Source of the DNA: Rhodococcus maanshanensis NBRC 100610
Lineage (GTDB): Bacteria > Actinomycetota > Actinomycetes > Mycobacteriales > Mycobacteriaceae
Reading direction: 5' to 3'
NCBI RefSeq assembly: GCF_001894865.1
Contig: NZ_BCXA01000035.1
Coordinates: 1 to 64,000 of the forward strand
Length of the DNA: 64,000 nucleotides
Shown piece after piece: positions 6,942 through 16,793 of this stretch; position 1 is the stretch's first letter, and every line of letters begins with the position of its first letter. Made by a program: the position numbers and the translations under genes. The notes below the pieces were generated by a model. It was not told where the DNA came from, ran no database searches, and was given only the letters and a program-made list of their open reading frames with translations.

Positions 6942-9292
6942 TGGTTCTCGGCGACCCAGGCCGCGACCTGTGTCCGCGAGGTGAACCCGAGTTTGGACAA
7001 GATGTGCTCGACGTGGCCCTGGGCGGTGCGGGGTGAGATCACAAGCGTCGAGGCGATCACCTTGTTCGAATGGCCCGCGGCGATCAGGTGTGCGACCTCG
7101 GTTTCGCGTGGGGTCAACACGGAGGCGACCGGTGTCGCCCGGGGCTTGTCGGTGTCGCTGTCCCCGAGCGCGTACGACACGGACTCGTCGACGCTCATGG
7201 CGCCACCGGCGCGAAATGCCTCACCGTAGGCGCGGTCCCCGAGTGCGGCGCGGGTGAGTTGCTCGCATTCGTCGTGATTGCCCTGCAGGAAGGTGAGGGT
7301 CACCGACTCGCTTCCCACCTTGCGTGCGAGCATGTCTGCGGCCCCCATCAGGACGGCGGCACGTGTCGACTCTCCCCTGTGAATTGCGTTCCAGGCCAAG
7401 GACTCCAGACACCATCCTGTCGTGGCGGGGTCGTTGATCTTCCGGCTCAGCCGTAGCGCCTGTTCGGTCAGCGGCCTCGCCCGTTCGATGTCTCCCGCCT
7501 GTATCGCGGCCTGTCCGAGGGCCCACGACGAGTGCGCGCGGAAGAAGGACTCCTCTCGCGGAGTGGTGATCGCAAGTATCCGCTCATGGCAGGCGACGGC
7601 GGTTTCCTCGTCCCCCTGCAGTCCGCTCGCAGCTGCCAGGCCGAGGAGTCCGCCCAGCTGCCGAGTGATCTCGAACCCGGCCCGCCTCGGGGCAGGCCCG
7701 AATTCGTCCCGTACGCGCGCGCTGGCGAGGGCGGCCTGGAACGGTTCGACCGCACCGGCGAGGTCGCCGCTGAACACCCCGAGATAACCGCGCGCGTAGT
7801 TCGCGGTCTCGAGTGACTCCGGATCGCCCAATTGTTCTGCGAGCTCCCGGCATTGCGCCACCCTTGCCGCGGCCTCGTCGGGTTTGCCCTGCATGCCCGC
7901 CAACACTGTGTCGTCGTACAGCGAGTTCAGGCGTTCGCCTGGCTGCGCGGTGACGGCACTGGTCAGGGAGCGTTCCATCCAATGCCTGGCCTCCGCCAAC
8001 TGGCCCCTGCACAACCAGAACGCAACGAAGATGGAATTGGTGAGAACGGCATTGATGTCCGGGTCGGTATCGATGATCGGAGCGGTCAGGCTGAACGCCA
8101 GCGCCTCGCGCAGGTTCGGCTGTTCCCGATCAAGCCGGGCGATCCAGTGCCCCTGTTTGGGGCCGATCCACTGGGACTCGGCCCGCAGCACCAGCCGTTG
8201 GTACCAATCGAGGTGATGCCGCCGAGCACTGGTGTAGTCGCCGGATTCACGCAGCTTCTCCCGGCCGTAGTCGCGGATCGTCTCGGCCATGCCGAGGCGC
8301 ACAACCTCCCCGATCTGTTCGCGGATCAGGATCGACTTGTCCACGAGCGAGGTCACCACGTCCATCAAGTCGTCGGCAACCAACTCCTCGGGGCAGATGC
8401 CCTCGGCCGCATCCAACTCGAAACCACCCACGAACACCGACAGCCACGCCCACAGCTCCTGCTCCCGGGCCTCACACAGCTCGTAGCTCCAGTCCACGCA
8501 CGACCGCAACGTCTGCTGCCGGGTCGGCGCGACCCGCGACCCGCGGGTCAGCAACTGATACCGGTCGGTCAACCGCTGCAGGATCTGCTCGGCGGACATC
8601 GCCCGGATCCGCACCGCCGCCAGCTCGATCGCCAACGGGAGCCCGTCCAGCCTGGCGCAGATTCCCACCACCGCAGCGCAATTGCCCTCGGTGAGCGCGA
8701 AGTCGGGCAGAGCCGCGGCAGCCCGTTCGACGAACAGCGCCACCGACTCGTACCGGGGCATCGCCTCGAGCGGCGGGCTCTGCTGGGGGTCCGGCACCGT
8801 CAACGGCGGCACCCGCATCACCCGCTCCGCATCCACCCCGAGGACCTCCCGGCTCGTGGCCAGGATCCGCAGCTCCGGACACGCCCGCAACAGCGTCTGC
8901 GCCAACCCCGCGACCGCACCCAGCAGGTGCTCGCAGTTGTCCAGGACCAACAACGCCTGCCTGGTGCAGAGATGATCGACCAGCACTCCGGACACCGACC
9001 GTCCCGGCTGATCCGGCAGCCCGAGCGTCGCGGCGACGGTCTCCGCCAGCAACGCAGAATCGTGCAGTTCGCCGAGCGCGACAAACCACACGCCGTCGGC
9101 GAAGACCCGCTGCGAATCCGTGGCGACCCGCAATGCCAGCCGGGTCTTGCCGACCCCACCGATCCCGGCCAATGTCACCAACCGCGAACTCGCCAGCAAC
9201 CGTCTCGCCTGGGTCACCTCATGGCGCCGACCGACGAAGCTCGTCAGTTCCAGCGGCAGGTTGCCTGGCCTGTCCTTCACCGAGGTCGTCAT
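6929..9292 (-). CDS. Large ATP-binding LuxR-type regulator (NB-ARC + TPR-like + LuxR HTH)
   Basis: Transcription factor of 787 residues. The N-terminal region reads LTSFVGRRHEV followed by the P-loop AGIGGVGKTRLALR (about residues 42-55), a Walker B LLVLDNCEHLL, an ATSREVL sensor and GLPLAIELAA, together an AfsR/SARP-type NB-ARC ATPase. The middle ~350 residues are helical and TPR-like. The C-terminus has LTPRETEVAHLIAAGHSNKV and PRTAQGHVEHILSKLG, a complete LuxR/GerE HTH. The final codons (SSP and TGA) lie inside the thioesterase remnant, so the 3' end is a recombination junction. Its target is unknown; it stands next to the steroid genes but is not proven to control them. Confidence 0.87.
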   Translation of the reverse strand: MTTSVKDRPGNLPLELTSFVGRRHEVTQARRLLASSRLVTLAGIGGVGKTRLALRVATDSQRVFADGVWFVALGELHDSALLAETVAATLGLPDQPGRSVSGVLVDHLCTRQALLVLDNCEHLLGAVAGLAQTLLRACPELRILATSREVLGVDAERVMRVPPLTVPDPQQSPPLEAMPRYESVALFVERAAAALPDFALTEGNCAAVVGICARLDGLPLAIELAAVRIRAMSAEQILQRLTDRYQLLTRGSRVAPTRQQTLRSCVDWSYELCEAREQELWAWLSVFVGGFELDAAEGICPEELVADDLMDVVTSLVDKSILIREQIGEVVRLGMAETIRDYGREKLRESGDYTSARRHHLDWYQRLVLRAESQWIGPKQGHWIARLDREQPNLREALAFSLTAPIIDTDPDINAVLTNSIFVAFWLCRGQLAEARHWMERSLTSAVTAQPGERLNSLYDDTVLAGMQGKPDEAAARVAQCRELAEQLGDPESLETANYARGYLGVFSGDLAGAVEPFQAALASARVRDEFGPAPRRAGFEITRQLGGLLGLAAASGLQGDEETAVACHERILAITTPREESFFRAHSSWALGQAAIQAGDIERARPLTEQALRLSRKINDPATTGWCLESLAWNAIHRGESTRAAVLMGAADMLARKVGSESVTLTFLQGNHDECEQLTRAALGDRAYGEAFRAGGAMSVDESVSYALGDSDTDKPRATPVASVLTPRETEVAHLIAAGHSNKVIASTLVISPRTAQGHVEHILSKLGFTSRTQVAAWVAENQSSP

Positions 9293-9412
9293 TACACGCC
9301 CCCTGTTCGCCGGGTTTGGTGGGATTTACGCTACCCCGAGGAGGTCAGGACGGTATCCAAGGCGGCGACCGTGCTGCGCACTCGTGACGATCATCGGGTA
9401 GCGGATGAACCC

Positions 9413-10090
9413 TCAGACCGGATCGGAGACCGTGGCGCTGTCCTTGCCCCGAGCCCAGCGCGGCAGGATGAAGACCCCCTCCGCCTCGACGCAGACGCCG
9501 TCCGGCCCGGCGAGATGCCCGGTGACGATGGTCTTGACGCCCTCGAGGCGATCGATGCGCGCCTCGGCGTGCAGCGCGCCGAGCGGGGTGGGGCGGCGGT
9601 AGCGCAGGGTCAGCGTCCCGGTCATGCCGGGAGCCCCGCCCGCCTCGGCCGCCGCACCGAGAACCTGATCGAGCACCAGCGCGGACACACCACCGTGGGT
9701 CAGTCCGGCGGGTCCCTCGTAGGCCGCACCGAGGTGGAAGTCGGCCCAGGCGCGACCGTCCGGTTCGCACTCGACGACCAACGGCGGCGCGACCGCGTTG
9801 CGGAGCCCGGCCGCGGCATTGCCCCAGGCCCGCTTCTGGCCCGAGGCGCCCCAACGCACGCCATACGGTCCCGGGATCGCCCGCTGCCGCAGCAACCGCT
9901 TCGCGGACTCGATGTGCTCCTGCGCCGCACGCACCTCCGGGTCGTCGACCTCGGTCAGCAGCGCGATCTCGATCAGCTCCCTGACGCTGTCGGTCAGCGG
10001 CCCGTACAGGTCCGCCTGCCGGGCGATCTCGTCGTCGGACAGGCCGTCCGCTACGTAGAACTGCTGTTGATGAGCGATCGAGTCAGTCAC
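9413..10090 (-). CDS. PaaI/YbgC-type HotDog thioesterase
   Basis: Acyl-CoA thioesterase-like protein of 225 residues. Residues ~95-215 form one HotDog domain with the family motif HGGVSALVLDQVLG (HGG at 132-134, an acidic residue at 141). The N-terminal ~90 residues are an extension often seen in actinobacterial members. A GTG start at 10090 is preceded by GAGG at about 5 nt. A role in releasing CoA intermediates of steroid or fatty acid breakdown is inferred from the next genes (IclR, hsaEGF). A broken copy of this gene lies at 6855-6941. Confidence 0.82.
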   Translation of the reverse strand: MTDSIAHQQQFYVADGLSDDEIARQADLYGPLTDSVRELIEIALLTEVDDPEVRAAQEHIESAKRLLRQRAIPGPYGVRWGASGQKRAWGNAAAGLRNAVAPPLVVECEPDGRAWADFHLGAAYEGPAGLTHGGVSALVLDQVLGAAAEAGGAPGMTGTLTLRYRRPTPLGALHAEARIDRLEGVKTIVTGHLAGPDGVCVEAEGVFILPRWARGKDSATVSDPV

Positions 10091-10235
10091 AGTGCCTCAC
10101 TAGTGCGGGAAGTCGACACCGGGCACGAGGGCAACGGTCCTGGTGCACGGAGCGTCATGCATGCGATGTGCACTCTACATACGGTGCCCGGCCGACCCCG
10201 CGCCGCGCTGCGACGGCGGACGGTCCCGGTTCCCC

Positions 10236-11000
10236 CTACCGGAGCCGCTCGCGGCGCGCCAAGGTACTCCCAAGCCCTGCGGCCGCCGCACGCACGGCCC
10301 CGACCTGACCCTCCGGCCGGAACCGTCCGGTCGGCCCGGTGACGCTGATGGCCGCGAGGGGCTCCTCGCCCTGGCCGAGCACCGGCGCGGCCACACAGGT
10401 GAGACCGAGCGCGGATTCCTCGTGTTCGAAGGCCACGCCGGTCTCCACGATCCGCGTCAGCTGGCGACGCAGCAGTCCGGGAGCGACCACCGTGTGCGCG
10501 GTGCGCCGGGTCATCGGCGACGCGAGCACCTCCTGCTGGATCTCCGGACTTGCATGCGCCAGCAGGGCCTTACCGATCGCGGTGCAGTGCAATGGATTTC
10601 GTCCGCCGGTTCGGGAAGGGGACTTCGCCTGACGGTGGCCGCCGATCTTCGCGATGTACACGACGTCGTGGCCCTCCCGCACGCCGAGGTGCACGGTCTC
10701 GTGGGTCCGCTCGTACAGGTCCTGCAGAAACGGCATCGCGACTTCGAGCAGGCTGCGCTCGAGCGATGCCCGCATCCCTAGCTCGAAGAGACCGCCGCTG
10801 AGCCGGTAACCGCCCTCGACGCGGTCGAGCAGCCGGTTCGCGACGAGTTCCCCCGCGAGGCGGTGCACGGTCGCCTTGTGCAGCCCCGTCCGCCGGACCA
10901 GGTCGGCGAGGGTGAGCACCTGGTCTTCCGCCCGGAAGGCACGCAGGATCGTCACCGCCTTGCCGAGCACGGTGTCGAGGTTCGCGGCGGCCGTCATCAT
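10236..11000 (-). CDS. IclR-family regulator beside hsaEGF
   Basis: DNA-binding regulator of 254 residues. The N-terminal winged HTH includes LTLADLVRRTGLHKATVHRL, and the C-terminal effector domain has the IclR phrases HLGVREGHDVVYIAKIGG, LHCTAIGKALLAH and the closing 'LAAISVTGP'. Of two adjacent ATG codons (11000 and 10997) the first is given. It is divergent from hsaE with only 66 nt between start codons, so it is the likely local regulator of hsaE-hsaG-hsaF. The effector is unknown; family members usually sense a pathway intermediate. Confidence 0.88.
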   Translation of the reverse strand: MMTAAANLDTVLGKAVTILRAFRAEDQVLTLADLVRRTGLHKATVHRLAGELVANRLLDRVEGGYRLSGGLFELGMRASLERSLLEVAMPFLQDLYERTHETVHLGVREGHDVVYIAKIGGHRQAKSPSRTGGRNPLHCTAIGKALLAHASPEIQQEVLASPMTRRTAHTVVAPGLLRRQLTRIVETGVAFEHEESALGLTCVAAPVLGQGEEPLAAISVTGPTGRFRPEGQVGAVRAAAAGLGSTLARRERLR

Positions 11001-11066
11001 TCGAGCGTATCGCTGAGTGAGACGAAGGGCTGGTTCGGCCGCACGGATCCCGTAACAGTAGGGGCC

Positions 11067-11891
11067 ATGAGCCAGCCCACGAACTCCATCGCGGCGAGCG
11101 AGTCCCACATCGCCGCCGCCGCGGACCGCCTTGCGGCCGCCGCCGCGGCCGGTGCGCCCTGCGCGCCGGTGCGGGAGCTGATCGGCGCCGACGACCTCGC
11201 CGCCGCCTACGCAGTCCAGCAGCGCGTCAACGACCTCCGGCAGCAGGCCGGCGCCAAGATCGTGGGCCGCAAGATCGGCCTGACCTCGGTCGCGGTCCAG
11301 CAGCAGCTCGGCGTCGACCAGCCCGACCTCGGCGTCCTGTTCGACAACATGGCGTACGCCGACGGCGCCGACATCCCGATGAGCCTGCTGATCCAGCCGA
11401 AGATCGAGGGCGAGGTCGGCTTCGTGCTCGGCGCCGACCTGGCCGAGGGCCCGCTGGATGCGGCCCAGGTCCGCGGCGCGATCGAGTACGCGGTCGCCGC
11501 ACTCGAGGTCTGCGACAGCCGCATCGAGAACTGGGACATCCGCTTCGGCGACACCGTCGCCGACAACGCGTCCTCCGGCGTGTACGTCCTCGGGACCGAG
11601 CGCCGCACCCTCGACGAGGTCGCACCGGTCGACGTCGTCATGTCGATGGCCGTCGACGGCCAGGAGGTCTCCTCCGGCAACGGCGCCGCCTGCCTCGGCG
11701 ACCCGATCGAGGCCGTGGTGTGGCTCGCCCGCGCGGCGCGCGACCTCGGCCAGCCGCTGCTCGCCGGTCAGGTCATCCTGTCCGGTGCCCTCGGCCCGAT
11801 GGCGACCGTCGCCGCCGGCAACACCGTCACCGTCACCGTGTCCGGTCTCGGCACCGTGACCGCCCGTTTCGTGGGAGAGAAGGAAGCATGA
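11067..11891 (+). CDS. hsaE: 2-hydroxypenta-2,4-dienoate hydratase HsaE
   Basis: Metal-dependent hydratase of 274 residues that adds water to the dienoate released by HsaD, giving 4-hydroxy-2-oxo acid. Family phrases are [33 protein letters not shown] with the acidic metal ligands, [20 protein letters not shown] and a C-terminal GLGTVTARF. The start at 11067 fits the family; the frame is open far upstream, but across the divergent promoter. AACAGT ends 7 nt before the ATG, a possible leaderless -10 box. It overlaps hsaG by 4 nt (ATGA), giving the operon order E-G-F also found in M. tuberculosis. Confidence 0.92.
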   Translation: MSQPTNSIAASESHIAAAADRLAAAAAAGAPCAPVRELIGADDLAAAYAVQQRVNDLRQQAGAKIVGRKIGLTSVAVQQQLGVDQPDLGVLFDNMAYADGADIPMSLLIQPKIEGEVGFVLGADLAEGPLDAAQVRGAIEYAVAALEVCDSRIENWDIRFGDTVADNASSGVYVLGTERRTLDEVAPVDVVMSMAVDGQEVSSGNGAACLGDPIEAVVWLARAARDLGQPLLAGQVILSGALGPMATVAAGNTVTVTVSGLGTVTARFVGEKEA

Positions 11892-12832
11892 GCAAAGTCA
11901 AGGTCGCGATCATCGGATCGGGCAACATCGGCACCGATCTGATGATCAAGGTGCTCAACCATTCGGAGTACCTGGAAATGGGCGCGATGGTCGGTATCGA
12001 CCCTGCCTCCGACGGTCTGGCACGGGCCGCGAAGCTCGGCGTGCCAATCACCGCGGAGGGCGTCGAGGGCCTCGTCGCCCTGCCGAACTTCGACGAGATC
12101 GAGATCGTCTTCGACGCGACGTCGGCGAAGGCGCACGTCTCGAACGACGCGCGCCTGCGCCCGCTCGGCAAGCGCATGATCGACCTCACCCCCGCCGCCA
12201 TCGGGCCCTACGTGATCCCCGCGGTCAACGGCGACGACCACCTCGACGCCCCGAACGTGAACATGGTGACGTGTGGTGGCCAGGCCACCATCCCGATGGT
12301 CGCGGCCGTCTCCCGGGTTGTCCCGGTGGCCTACGCCGAGATCGTCGCGTCGATCGCGTCGAAGTCGGCCGGTCCCGGTACCCGCGCCAACATCGACGAG
12401 TTCACCGAGACCACGTCCGCCGCGATCGTGTCGGTCGGCGGAGCCAAGCGCGGCAAGGCCATCATCATCCTGAACCCCGCCGAGCCGCCGCTGATCATGC
12501 GCGACACGGTGTTCTGCCTCGTCGACGCCCCGGACCCGGCGACGCACGACGAGATCCGCCAGTCCGTCGAGAAGATGGTCGGCGACGTCTCGGCCTACGT
12601 CCCCGGATACCGCCTCAAGCAGCAGGTCCAGATCACCGAGATCCCCGCCGACCAGCCGGTCGAGACGCTGGTCGTCGACGGCAACCGCCCGACCCACCAG
12701 GTGTCGATCTTCCTCGAGGTCGAGGGCGCCGGACACTACCTGCCCGCTTACGCCGGCAACCTCGACATCATGACCTCCGCCGGACAGCAGATCGCGGAGC
12801 GGATCGCACAGAAGAAGGAAGCCACCCGATGA
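11888..12832 (+). CDS. hsaG: Acylating acetaldehyde/propanal dehydrogenase HsaG
   Basis: NAD- and CoA-dependent aldehyde dehydrogenase of 314 residues that converts the aldehyde channelled from HsaF into acyl-CoA. The Rossmann motif [13 protein letters not shown] is at residues 6-18 and the catalytic cysteine is C129 in [11 protein letters not shown]. The start is fixed by AAGGAAGC upstream and the ATGA overlap with hsaE; an ATGA at 12829-12832 couples it to hsaF. HsaF and HsaG form a complex with aldehyde channelling in the studied members, so coupling makes sense. Confidence 0.94.
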   Translation: MSKVKVAIIGSGNIGTDLMIKVLNHSEYLEMGAMVGIDPASDGLARAAKLGVPITAEGVEGLVALPNFDEIEIVFDATSAKAHVSNDARLRPLGKRMIDLTPAAIGPYVIPAVNGDDHLDAPNVNMVTCGGQATIPMVAAVSRVVPVAYAEIVASIASKSAGPGTRANIDEFTETTSAAIVSVGGAKRGKAIIILNPAEPPLIMRDTVFCLVDAPDPATHDEIRQSVEKMVGDVSAYVPGYRLKQQVQITEIPADQPVETLVVDGNRPTHQVSIFLEVEGAGHYLPAYAGNLDIMTSAGQQIAERIAQKKEATR

Positions 12833-13857
12833 GCAACCCCACCATCTTCGTCCAGGACGTCACCCTCCGGGACGGCATGCACGCGGTGCGCCACCGGATC
12901 TCGCCGGAGGACGTCAAGCGCATCGTGACCGCCCTCGACGCCGCGGGCGTCGACGCCATCGAGGTCGCCCACGGCGACGGTCTTGCAGGCGGGTCGGTGA
13001 ACTACGGTCCCGGCTCGAACACCGACTGGGAGTGGATCGAGGCCGCGGCGGACTCCATCAAGAACGCTCGGCTGACCACGCTGCTGCTGCCCGGCGTCGG
13101 CACCATCGAGGAGCTCAAGCACGCCTACAAGCTGGGTGTGCGGTCGGTGCGCATCGCGACGCACTGCACCGAGGCAGACGTCTCCGCGCAGCACATCGAG
13201 ACCGCCCGCGAGATCGGCATGGACGTCTCGGGCTTCCTGATGATGAGCCACATGGCGCCCGCGGAGGAGCTCGCAAAGCAGGCCAAGCTGATGGAATCGT
13301 ATGGCGCGCACTGCGTCTACGTCACCGACTCGGGCGGACGCCTGACCATGGGCGGGGTCCGCGACCGGGTCCGCGCCTACAAGGAGGTCCTCAACGAGGG
13401 CACCGAAATCGGCATCCACGCCCACGAGAACCTCTCGCTGTCGGTGGCGAACAGCGTCGTCGCGGTCGAGGAGGGCGTCTACCGTGTGGACGCGTCCCTC
13501 GCCGGGCACGGCGCGGGCGCGGGCAACTGCCCGATCGAGCCGTTCATCGCGGTCGCCGACCTGTACGAGTGGAAGCACGGCTGCGACGTGTTCGCCCTGC
13601 AGGACGCAGCCGACGACATCGTCCGTCCGCTGCAGGACCGGCCGGTCCGCGTCGACCGTGAGACCCTGACCCTCGGCTACGCGGGTGTGTACTCGAGCTT
13701 CCTGCGACACGCCGAGATCCAGGCCGAGCGGTACGGGGTCGACGTGCGCACCCTGCTGCTCGAGGCGGGCAAGCGCAAGCTGGTCGGCGGCCAGGAGGAC
13801 ATGCTGATCGACATCGCACTGAACATCGTCGCCGAGCGTGAGGGCGCGAGCGCCTGA
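12829..13857 (+). CDS. hsaF: 4-hydroxy-2-oxoacid aldolase HsaF
   Basis: Class II, divalent-metal-dependent aldolase of 342 residues, cleaving 4-hydroxy-2-oxovalerate or -hexanoate to pyruvate plus an aldehyde that passes to HsaG. The HMGL-like TIM barrel is seen in [15 protein letters not shown] (Arg and Asp of the active site), the VAHGDGL and YVTDSGG phrases and the metal-binding [13 protein letters not shown]; a C-terminal communication domain follows. The start at 12829 overlaps the hsaG stop. A strong hairpin 12 nt after the stop ends the operon. Confidence 0.94.
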   Translation: MSNPTIFVQDVTLRDGMHAVRHRISPEDVKRIVTALDAAGVDAIEVAHGDGLAGGSVNYGPGSNTDWEWIEAAADSIKNARLTTLLLPGVGTIEELKHAYKLGVRSVRIATHCTEADVSAQHIETAREIGMDVSGFLMMSHMAPAEELAKQAKLMESYGAHCVYVTDSGGRLTMGGVRDRVRAYKEVLNEGTEIGIHAHENLSLSVANSVVAVEEGVYRVDASLAGHGAGAGNCPIEPFIAVADLYEWKHGCDVFALQDAADDIVRPLQDRPVRVDRETLTLGYAGVYSSFLRHAEIQAERYGVDVRTLLLEAGKRKLVGGQEDMLIDIALNIVAEREGASA

Positions 13858-13869
13858 GCCAGGCACTCT

Positions 13870-13906
13870 CTCGGGCGCTGTGACCGTTTCGGTCACAGCG
13901 CCCGAG
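13870..13906 (+). terminator. Terminator of hsaE-hsaG-hsaF
   Basis: A perfect 17-bp stem with a TTT loop (arms 13870-13886 and 13890-13906), followed by TTGTTTT. It begins 12 nt after the hsaF stop. Confidence 0.8.
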
Positions 13907-13954
13907 TTGTTTTCGGAGCATCCCCTCGAGCGCAACAGCACCTGAAACCAAAAA

Positions 13955-13992
13955 CGCAGCGCCGAGGCGTCTTTCGACGCCTCGGCGCTGCG
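13955..13992 (-). terminator. Terminator of hsaD
   Basis: A perfect 17-bp stem with a TTTC loop (arms 13955-13971 and 13976-13992). On the minus strand it starts 15 nt after the hsaD stop and is followed by a T-rich stretch (GTTTTTGG). Together with the preceding hairpin it isolates two convergent transcripts. Confidence 0.8.
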
Positions 13993-14007
13993 CGCTTCGG
14001 GTGGCGA

Positions 14008-14886
14008 TCAGGGCCGGCCGGCCGCGTCCTTGCGGCGCAGGAAGGCGAGGACGGCGCTCTCGAATGCTTCCTTCTGCTCGATCATCGCCCAGTGTCCGCA
14101 GTTGGGGAACACGTGCAGTTCGGCGTTGGGGATCGTGCGCATCGGGATCAGCGCCATGTCCAGCGGGCTGACCCGGTCGTCGCGACCCCAGGTGAGCAGC
14201 GTGGGCGCCTTCACCTTGTGCATCATCGCCCACGGCGGCGGCGCGTCGGAGGCCTCCATCGCCTTGACCATCATCGAGAAGGCCACCTTGCTGTACATCC
14301 GGCGGGCGCTGTCGAGGGTCTCCGGATCGGTGGCCTGGGTCCAGCGCTCCTCGATGAGCTCCTCGGTCACCATCGCCGGATCGTAGACCATCGAGTGCAG
14401 CCACTGGATGAGGCGCTCGCGGGTCGGCGCCTCGGTGAACTCCTGGAGCAGCTTGATGCCCTCGCCGGGGCCGGGGCTGAAGATGTTCTTGCCGATGCCT
14501 CCGATGGTCACCAGCCGGCGGACCTTCTCGGGGTGAGCGATGGCGTAGTTGATGGCGACGCCGCCACCCATCGAGTTGCCGATGATGTCGACGCTGTCGA
14601 GACCGAGGGCGTCGACGAACTTCACGACCGACTCCAGGGCGGTGACCATCGGGTGACCACCGAAGTCGTCGCTGACCCCGAAGCCGGGGAACTCGAGGAC
14701 GAGGCAGCGGAAGTGCTCGGCGAAGACACCGAGGTTGCCCCGGAAGTTGCGCCAACCGGTGACGCCGGGGCCCGAACCGTGCAGCAGCAGCAGCGGGGGC
14801 CCGTCACCGGCCTCGTGGTAACGCAGGACGCCCGACTCCGTGGAGATCTCCCGAAGAGTGCCCTCGTAGCTCAGGTCCGATGTCAT
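14008..14886 (-). CDS. hsaD: Meta-cleavage product hydrolase HsaD (C-C hydrolase)
   Basis: Alpha/beta hydrolase of 292 residues that cleaves the carbon-carbon bond of the ring-A meta-cleavage product made by HsaC. The triad is visible: Ser105 in GNSMGGG, Asp237 in GRDDRVSPLDM and His265 in CGHWAMIEQ. The phrases NIFSPGPGEGIKLLQEFTEA and APTRERL match the HsaD/BphD lid region. The oxyanion motif reads HGSGPG rather than the common HGGGPG, so it is a somewhat diverged member. GGAGG stands 6 nt before the ATG. A copy of the recurrent 17-bp motif lies 86 nt upstream. Confidence 0.88.
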   Translation of the reverse strand: MTSDLSYEGTLREISTESGVLRYHEAGDGPPLLLLHGSGPGVTGWRNFRGNLGVFAEHFRCLVLEFPGFGVSDDFGGHPMVTALESVVKFVDALGLDSVDIIGNSMGGGVAINYAIAHPEKVRRLVTIGGIGKNIFSPGPGEGIKLLQEFTEAPTRERLIQWLHSMVYDPAMVTEELIEERWTQATDPETLDSARRMYSKVAFSMMVKAMEASDAPPPWAMMHKVKAPTLLTWGRDDRVSPLDMALIPMRTIPNAELHVFPNCGHWAMIEQKEAFESAVLAFLRRKDAAGRP

Positions 14887-14971
14887 CGCCTACCTCCGTC
14901 TCGACAGGCGGTATAGGTCCGCCAGTGTTCACCGTCACATTGCCACTGCGGGCACCGGACACCCAGATGCT

Positions 14972-14988
14972 GTTCCGGTCAGTGGGCA
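14972..14988. promoter_or_regulatory. Recurrent island motif, copy 1 (upstream of hsaD)
   Basis: GTTCCGGTCAGTGGGCA matches TTCCCGGTCAGYGGGAM at 14 of 17 positions, 86 nt upstream of the hsaD start. See the finding on the shared operator. Confidence 0.5.
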
Positions 14989-15009
14989 AATCCGACACCG
15001 AAACGGGTG

Positions 15010-15051
15010 AAGGGCACCCCCGTCCGGTTCCGACCGGACGGGGGTGCCCTT
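15010..15051 (-). terminator. Terminator of MFS carrier 1
   Basis: A perfect 19-bp stem with a TCCG loop (arms 15010-15028 and 15033-15051), 16 nt after the stop codon of the MFS gene on the minus strand. Confidence 0.8.
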
Positions 15052-15067
15052 CAGCTGGTGAGTGCGA

Positions 15068-16597
15068 TCAGTCGGCGGTGGCCATCGCCGGCTCGCCGGA
15101 GGCCTGGGCCGCCGGGACCTTCACCTGCTCGATGCGCTTCGGCAGCAGCAGCGCCGCCGCGAGGCACGCGACCGAGGCGGCCGCCGCGATCAGGAAGGCG
15201 ACCTTGAAGCCGCTGTCGGTGTAGAACACGACGCCCTGCGTCATCTCGAGCGGGATCGGCGCGATGTGCGAGTTGTTCATCACGGTGAACGCGATGACCG
15301 GCAGGGCCGCCGGGAACACGCTCTGGAACACGCCGACGATGCTCGCGGTGGACGCCTGCAGCTGCGGCGGGACCGCCTCGATCAGCAGGTTGGGGATCGA
15401 GGCGTAGCCAAGGCCCATGCCGAGGCCGACCAGTCCGGCGAAGACGATCAGCAGGCCCTTGGTGTCGTGCGAGTAGGCGGTCAGGGTGCAGCCGAGCGCG
15501 GCGGAGGCGGCGCCGAGCGCCAGCAGCAGCCGCGGCTTGACGTTGCGGCCGACGAGCATGCCCACGATGAGGCCGCCGATCACGGTGAGGGCACCGATCG
15601 GCGCCTGGAAGACCGCGAAGCCCTCGGCGTCGACGCCGAATCCGTAGCCGAGGCCCATGATCGCCGGCGTCATGGCCAGCATCGGCAGCAGCATGGTGTA
15701 CAGGCCGCTGACGCCGTACATGAAGCCGGCCGCGGTGGCGGTGAAGGCGACGGAACGACGGCTCAGCACCTTCAGGTCGATCAGCGGCTCCTTGACGGTG
15801 CCCGCGGTGACCAGCCACGCCACGACCAGCGCGACGCCACCGAGCAGGTAGGCCAGGGTCGAGCCCGACTTCCAGCCCCAGGTCGGGCCGAAGCTGATGC
15901 CGATCAGGATGCCGGCGATGCCCGCGCCCAGCAGGGCCGCACCGAGGAAGTCGAGGCGCGAACGCAGCCGGACCTGGGACTCGGAGGTGCTGACGAAGAT
16001 CATCACGGCGAGCACCGCGAGACCGATGACGAAGAACCAGAAGATGCTGCGGAAGCCGTGGTTGTCGATCAGCCAGCCGGTGAGGAACGGGGCGGGGATC
16101 GCGATCAGACCCATGCCGCTGGTCGCGATGCTCACGGCCAGCGCGATGGTCTTGGCCGGGAACACGTCACGGATCAGTGAGTAGCTCAGGAACAGGCAGG
16201 GCACCAGCAGACCGGTCAGCGCGCGTCCGGCGATGAGCACGCTGTAGCTCCCCGCGATCGCCGAGATGAACGATCCGAGCGCGGCGCCGACGATGCACGC
16301 CAGCAGCATCTTGCGCTTGCCGTACATGTCGGCCAGCTTGCCGATCAGCGGGGCGGTGACCGCGCCGAGCAGCAGGAACGACGTGAGCAGCCACGCACCC
16401 TGCGTGGTCTGGTAATGCGCGGCGATCGCCGGCAGGGCCATCGAGATCATCATGTAGCTGACCGCGAGCATCTCGAGCACGAGCACGATCGAGGCCAGCG
16501 AGAAGATCAGGCGGGGCGTCCACTTCTCGGGTGCGGACGTACTTCCCTGGGCGCCGGGGGGCTGCGACATCTCGCCGCCTGTGCGGGTGGTGACCAT
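15068..16597 (-). CDS. MFS transporter 1 of the steroid island (14-TM, DHA2-like)
   Basis: Integral membrane carrier of about 509 residues with around 14 hydrophobic helices. The loop between helices 2 and 3 reads LIGKLADMYGKRKMLL, the MFS A-motif, and the RALTGLLVPCLFLSYSLIRD segment follows. The start at 16597 (MVTTRTGGEMSQ) has AAGGA 10 nt upstream; a further ATG 27 nt upstream has no ribosome binding site. It is a paralog of the carrier at 35642-37186. Its place between hsaD and the kstD operon and its shared upstream motif suggest uptake or efflux of a steroid or intermediate (inference); drug-efflux carriers share this fold. Confidence 0.87.
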   Translation of the reverse strand: MVTTRTGGEMSQPPGAQGSTSAPEKWTPRLIFSLASIVLVLEMLAVSYMMISMALPAIAAHYQTTQGAWLLTSFLLLGAVTAPLIGKLADMYGKRKMLLACIVGAALGSFISAIAGSYSVLIAGRALTGLLVPCLFLSYSLIRDVFPAKTIALAVSIATSGMGLIAIPAPFLTGWLIDNHGFRSIFWFFVIGLAVLAVMIFVSTSESQVRLRSRLDFLGAALLGAGIAGILIGISFGPTWGWKSGSTLAYLLGGVALVVAWLVTAGTVKEPLIDLKVLSRRSVAFTATAAGFMYGVSGLYTMLLPMLAMTPAIMGLGYGFGVDAEGFAVFQAPIGALTVIGGLIVGMLVGRNVKPRLLLALGAASAALGCTLTAYSHDTKGLLIVFAGLVGLGMGLGYASIPNLLIEAVPPQLQASTASIVGVFQSVFPAALPVIAFTVMNNSHIAPIPLEMTQGVVFYTDSGFKVAFLIAAAASVACLAAALLLPKRIEQVKVPAAQASGEPAMATAD

Positions 16598-16731
16598 CGT
16601 GGTGGGGTCCTTCCGGGATACCAATAAATCTCAGGCCCAATGGATTTCAGGCCTCGATGTGCGATCCGGCACGTGTACGGCACGGACAACAGGAGGGTGG
16701 AGCTGTGCACCCGGCGAATTCGCACCGAATG

Positions 16732-16747
16732 TGTAATCCACATCACA
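16732..16747. promoter_or_regulatory. Possible CRP/GlxR-type site
   Basis: TGTAATCCACATCACA differs by one base from TGTGA-N6-TCACA and lies 135 nt upstream of the MFS 1 start. A single near-match in intergenic DNA; weak evidence. Confidence 0.25.
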
Positions 16748-16776
16748 GGTCGTCGGCGCCAGTGCGGCCAGTCACA

Positions 16777-16793
16777 ATTCCGTTCAGTGGGAC
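16777..16793. promoter_or_regulatory. Recurrent island motif, copy 2 (upstream of MFS 1)
   Basis: ATTCCGTTCAGTGGGAC, 14 of 17 matches to the shared consensus, 180 nt upstream of the MFS 1 start. Confidence 0.45.

Noticed and set aside
6855-9434. A transposon or composite element around the LuxR gene
   Set aside because: The bracketing repeats are pieces of a thioesterase gene in direct orientation; no transposase, terminal inverted repeats or target duplication were found.
10144-10176. Repeated GTGCAC hexamers upstream of the thioesterase gene
   Set aside because: Short self-complementary words without consistent spacing; not enough for an operator call.
7832-10342. An 836-codon plus-strand frame opposite LuxR and the thioesterase
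   Set aside because: Composition dominated by R, P, Q and H, no domain, and both minus-strand genes are certain. Shadow.
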